The notes under the pieces were generated by a model. That model saw nothing but the letters and a program-made list of their open reading frames with translations. It did no database searches and was not told the origin of the DNA. This document shows, piece by piece, positions 62,012-64,000 of a stretch of 64,000 bases of DNA. Each line of letters starts with the position of its first letter. The stretch's first letter is position 1. The translations under genes and the position numbers were made by a program. Origin of the DNA: Polynucleobacter sp. UB-Tiil-W10 (lineage in GTDB: Bacteria > Pseudomonadota > Gammaproteobacteria > Burkholderiales > Burkholderiaceae). The DNA is taken from assembly GCF_018881605.1 (NCBI RefSeq), contig NZ_JACVPZ010000001.1:372001-436000 (forward strand), given 5' to 3'.

Positions 62012-62689
62012 ATGAAAGTATCTCCCTGGACACAATACTGGCATCAAATAGGCGCTATTCACAGACTAGCCATTGTGTTGATTACTGGGTTTGGATCCTA
62101 TTTTTTGATTCCGACAGCCATAAGCCCAATTGTCCGCTTGGCCCTATCTTGGCTACTGGCAGGCGGTCTTTACCTTACTCTGACTTACATCATGATGTAT
62201 TTCTCTACCAAAGAAAACATTCTTGGTCTGTCAAAGAAGGAGGATGATGGCGCGGCGATGATCCTCATGATTATTGTGCTCGCAGCGATAGCTAGCTTAG
62301 TAACAATCGTCATTATTCTTTCGGGTATTAAAGCGCTCCCTACTAATCTTGCCATTCGCCATGTTGGATTGGTTTTAGCAACCTACATTATTTCTTGGTT
62401 ATATGTGCACACTGCATTTGCCCTGCACTACGCACACGTCTACTATCAAGAACTTGAAAAAACCAAAGAAGCACCGCTGCTCTTTGCCTTGAAGTTAAAG
62501 CCTACGTATGTAGATTTTCTGTACTTTTCCATGGTGATTGGCATGACTTGCCAAACCGCTGATGTGAATATTGCCAGCTCCAGAATCCGGTTCTTGGTCA
62601 TGCTTCAAGGAATGACTGCTTTCATCTTTAACGCCACCTTACTTACTTTGGCTATTAATTTGATTTCAGGGGTAATTGCACTTTCCTAA
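62012..62689 (+). CDS. DUF1345 family membrane protein
   Basis: This is a membrane protein of about 225 residues and five helices. It contains FALHYAHVYYQ and the closing DFLYFSMVIGMTCQTADVNI, both DUF1345 hallmarks. The function is unknown; some homologues are annotated as putative ion channels. The ATG at 62012 is chosen over a GTG at 61994. A strong terminator follows. Confidence 0.88.
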   Translation: MKVSPWTQYWHQIGAIHRLAIVLITGFGSYFLIPTAISPIVRLALSWLLAGGLYLTLTYIMMYFSTKENILGLSKKEDDGAAMILMIIVLAAIASLVTIVIILSGIKALPTNLAIRHVGLVLATYIISWLYVHTAFALHYAHVYYQELEKTKEAPLLFALKLKPTYVDFLYFSMVIGMTCQTADVNIASSRIRFLVMLQGMTAFIFNATLLTLAINLISGVIALS

Positions 62690-62692
62690 AAG

Positions 62693-62719
62693 AAAAGCCA
62701 ACCCGAAGGTTGGCTTTTT
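62693..62719. terminator. Bidirectional terminator between DUF1345 and amidohydrolase genes
   Basis: An 11-bp inverted repeat AAAAGCCAACC / GGTTGGCTTTT with a CGAA loop and T run, between convergent genes. The complement ends in a run of A/T useful in the other direction. Confidence 0.88.
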
Positions 62720-62741
62720 AATGCCGCCTTACTTAAGAACA

Positions 62742-64000
62742 TTACTCCAAAGGTCTAGGCTTCTTCGTTTCTGATACCGGAATAACCTTGCCACCCAACA
62801 CCGTTGCGAATACCCCAACATCTTTAATCTTATTTGCAGACACCGTTTGTGGATCAGCATCTAACACTGCAAAGTCTGCAAACTTACCGGCTTCAATGCT
62901 ACCCACCTTATCTTCAACGCCCAATGTATAGGCTGCATTAATAGTAATCATCTTCATCGCATCAGAAGCGGTTACTGCCTCAGCTGGAGCCCATACCTTG
63001 CCATCCTTATAAACGTCTTTACGAGTCACTGCGGTCCACGCTTCTTTTAGCGGCACTGGTGCGGATACAGGAGCATCTGAATGAATTGAAGTAACAATGC
63101 CGCTACGAACCAAAGTTCCGAGACGAGTTGCATAGGACACGCGATCCATGCCTAGTGCCGGGTACTCTAATTTAGCGCGCTCTGATATATAAGAAATATT
63201 GGCGCTGACTACTGCACCGAGAGCCTTAATTTTCATGACCATTGCAGTTGATGGAATGCCAAAGTGATTAATTGTGTAACGATGATCAAAACGCGGCTTA
63301 GCATCCAGCATTAGCTGCAAAGCATTGATGGAATTTTGATTTCCGATATCGCCATTGCTGTGAATGTGGATATGGTATCCCGCATCCCACCACGGCTTCA
63401 TAGCAGCCGCAAAGTCTTGCGCTGACTGATAGTTTGATGAACCTAGACTTCCGTCGGTATAACCTGGGTGTTCCATGCGCATCGTTTCTGGCAAGTAACC
63501 ACCATCGCTATAGAACTTCACGCCCTGGAAAATCAAACGGTCATTATCTTGCTGCTTCAAAGCTTGAGCTTCAGCAATCGCTTTATCGCCATACTTCTGA
63601 ATAAATGGGTCTGAGTAAACAACTGGGACGATCCGCAAAGAACCTGATGCTGATTGACTAAATGCCTTTGCAATTTTTAACTCTGTCTCAATATTCAAGG
63701 TGCCAAATGCTAAATCACCGGAAGTAGTAATCCCGCCCTGCTGCATCAGATCACTCATGTATAAATAATCAGTGGGAATCTCAGTTGGCTGGAGTACATC
63801 TTTTCCGGCAACACTTAAAATATACGTCACGGCGGGTATTTCTAAAAATTGACCGTTTAATTGGCCATCCTTATCAAGACCCACACCCTTCACATTCTTC
63901 ACCTTCTCAGATGTGATGCCGTAGGACTTGATGAAAGCACTGTTGACATACATATCATGACCAGAAGCATCCCAAACAATAATTGGTCTGGTGCTAGAGG
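62742..64000 (-). CDS. Amidohydrolase family 3 (YtcJ-like), N-terminus cut by the window edge
   Basis: The visible part has RPIIVWDASGHDMYVNSAFI (family 3 active-site opening with GH), then FYSDGGYLPETM, HIHSNGDIGNQN, and a late SIHSDAPVSAP and GVEDKVGSIEAGKFADFAV. All fit YtcJ-like metal-dependent amidohydrolases. The frame is open to base 64000, so the start and likely signal peptide lie outside the window. The substrate is unknown. Confidence 0.9.
   Translation of the reverse strand, partial: SSTRPIIVWDASGHDMYVNSAFIKSYGITSEKVKNVKGVGLDKDGQLNGQFLEIPAVTYILSVAGKDVLQPTEIPTDYLYMSDLMQQGGITTSGDLAFGTLNIETELKIAKAFSQSASGSLRIVPVVYSDPFIQKYGDKAIAEAQALKQQDNDRLIFQGVKFYSDGGYLPETMRMEHPGYTDGSLGSSNYQSAQDFAAAMKPWWDAGYHIHIHSNGDIGNQNSINALQLMLDAKPRFDHRYTINHFGIPSTAMVMKIKALGAVVSANISYISERAKLEYPALGMDRVSYATRLGTLVRSGIVTSIHSDAPVSAPVPLKEAWTAVTRKDVYKDGKVWAPAEAVTASDAMKMITINAAYTLGVEDKVGSIEAGKFADFAVLDADPQTVSANKIKDVGVFATVLGGKVIPVSETKKPRPLE

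Noticed and set aside
1..64000. CRISPR array, insertion sequences, tRNA or rRNA genes
   Set aside because: No regularly spaced repeats, transposase frames, or tRNA/rRNA signatures other than tmRNA were seen.

Overview
The window looks like chromosomal DNA of a free-living, respiring betaproteobacterium of the Burkholderiaceae. A freshwater Polynucleobacter-like organism is my best guess. This rests on moderate G+C, six Bug-type (tripartite tricarboxylate) solute-binding proteins, a beta-type tmRNA tag, a ccoNOQP/ccoG/ccoH/ccoI/ccoS set, a one-piece ccmABCDEFGHI operon and a phasin gene. The genus is an inference, not a database match. There is no phage, transposon, CRISPR array, rRNA or tRNA in the window, and no gene-free stretch longer than 300 bases.

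Layout from left to right. (1) 1-391: the 3' part of ssrA (tmRNA) and a terminator. (2) 391-4026, minus strand: a compact operon of a Bug receptor, a carboxymuconolactone-decarboxylase-like protein, a pirin and a methyltransferase. It is divergent from trhO. (3) 4975-10485, plus strand: an organic-acid locus of Bug receptor, MmgE/PrpD dehydratase-like protein, 2-hydroxyacid dehydrogenase, a split CHR (chromate-type) transporter pair and a second Bug receptor. (4) 10529-15218: crcB, a YgiD-type dioxygenase, two very small proteins, a site-2-protease-like M50 protein, cytochrome c' facing a b561-type cytochrome, and an MFS exporter. (5) 15240-23477: a TRAP-TAXI transport and catabolic locus with a 2-hydroxyacid dehydrogenase, a DapA-like aldolase/dehydratase and a mandelate-racemase-type enolase, bracketed by two related 3-hydroxyacyl-CoA-dehydrogenase-like genes. 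(6) 23510-28370: M23 peptidase, universal stress protein, DUF2177, a SulP transporter and a TauE/SafE-like protein. (7) 28447-38430: an FNR-type regulator and the cbb3 oxidase region. The ccoN promoter carries a perfect FNR site placed for class II activation.

(8) 38516-42286: two more Bug receptors, a 2OG-Fe dioxygenase and an SDR. (9) 42290-49160, minus strand: the complete System I cytochrome c maturation operon with its promoter. It supplies the c-type cytochromes encoded elsewhere in the window (CcoO, CcoP, cytochrome c'). (10) 49292-52072, minus strand: a MarR-controlled redox operon of a flavodoxin-like quinone reductase, a b561 cytochrome and two YceI proteins. (11) 52193-55308: a Bug receptor, a signal-less family 3 binding-protein homologue, a secreted metallo-beta-lactamase-fold hydrolase and a small secreted protein. 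(12) 55392-64000: quinone oxidoreductase, DUF2452, SodC, a DUF3833/chalcone-isomerase-like/DCC group, DUF2237 plus a histone-deacetylase-like protein, phasin, a SYLF lipoprotein, DUF1345 and a truncated amidohydrolase.

Two themes tie the window together. One is respiration at low oxygen: FNR controls the cbb3 oxidase, Ccm makes its c hemes, and CcoI with candidate metal transporters loads its copper. The other is scavenging of organic acids through periplasmic binding proteins (Bug and TAXI) linked to enolase, DapA, PrpD and hydroxyacid dehydrogenase enzymes whose substrates are not known.
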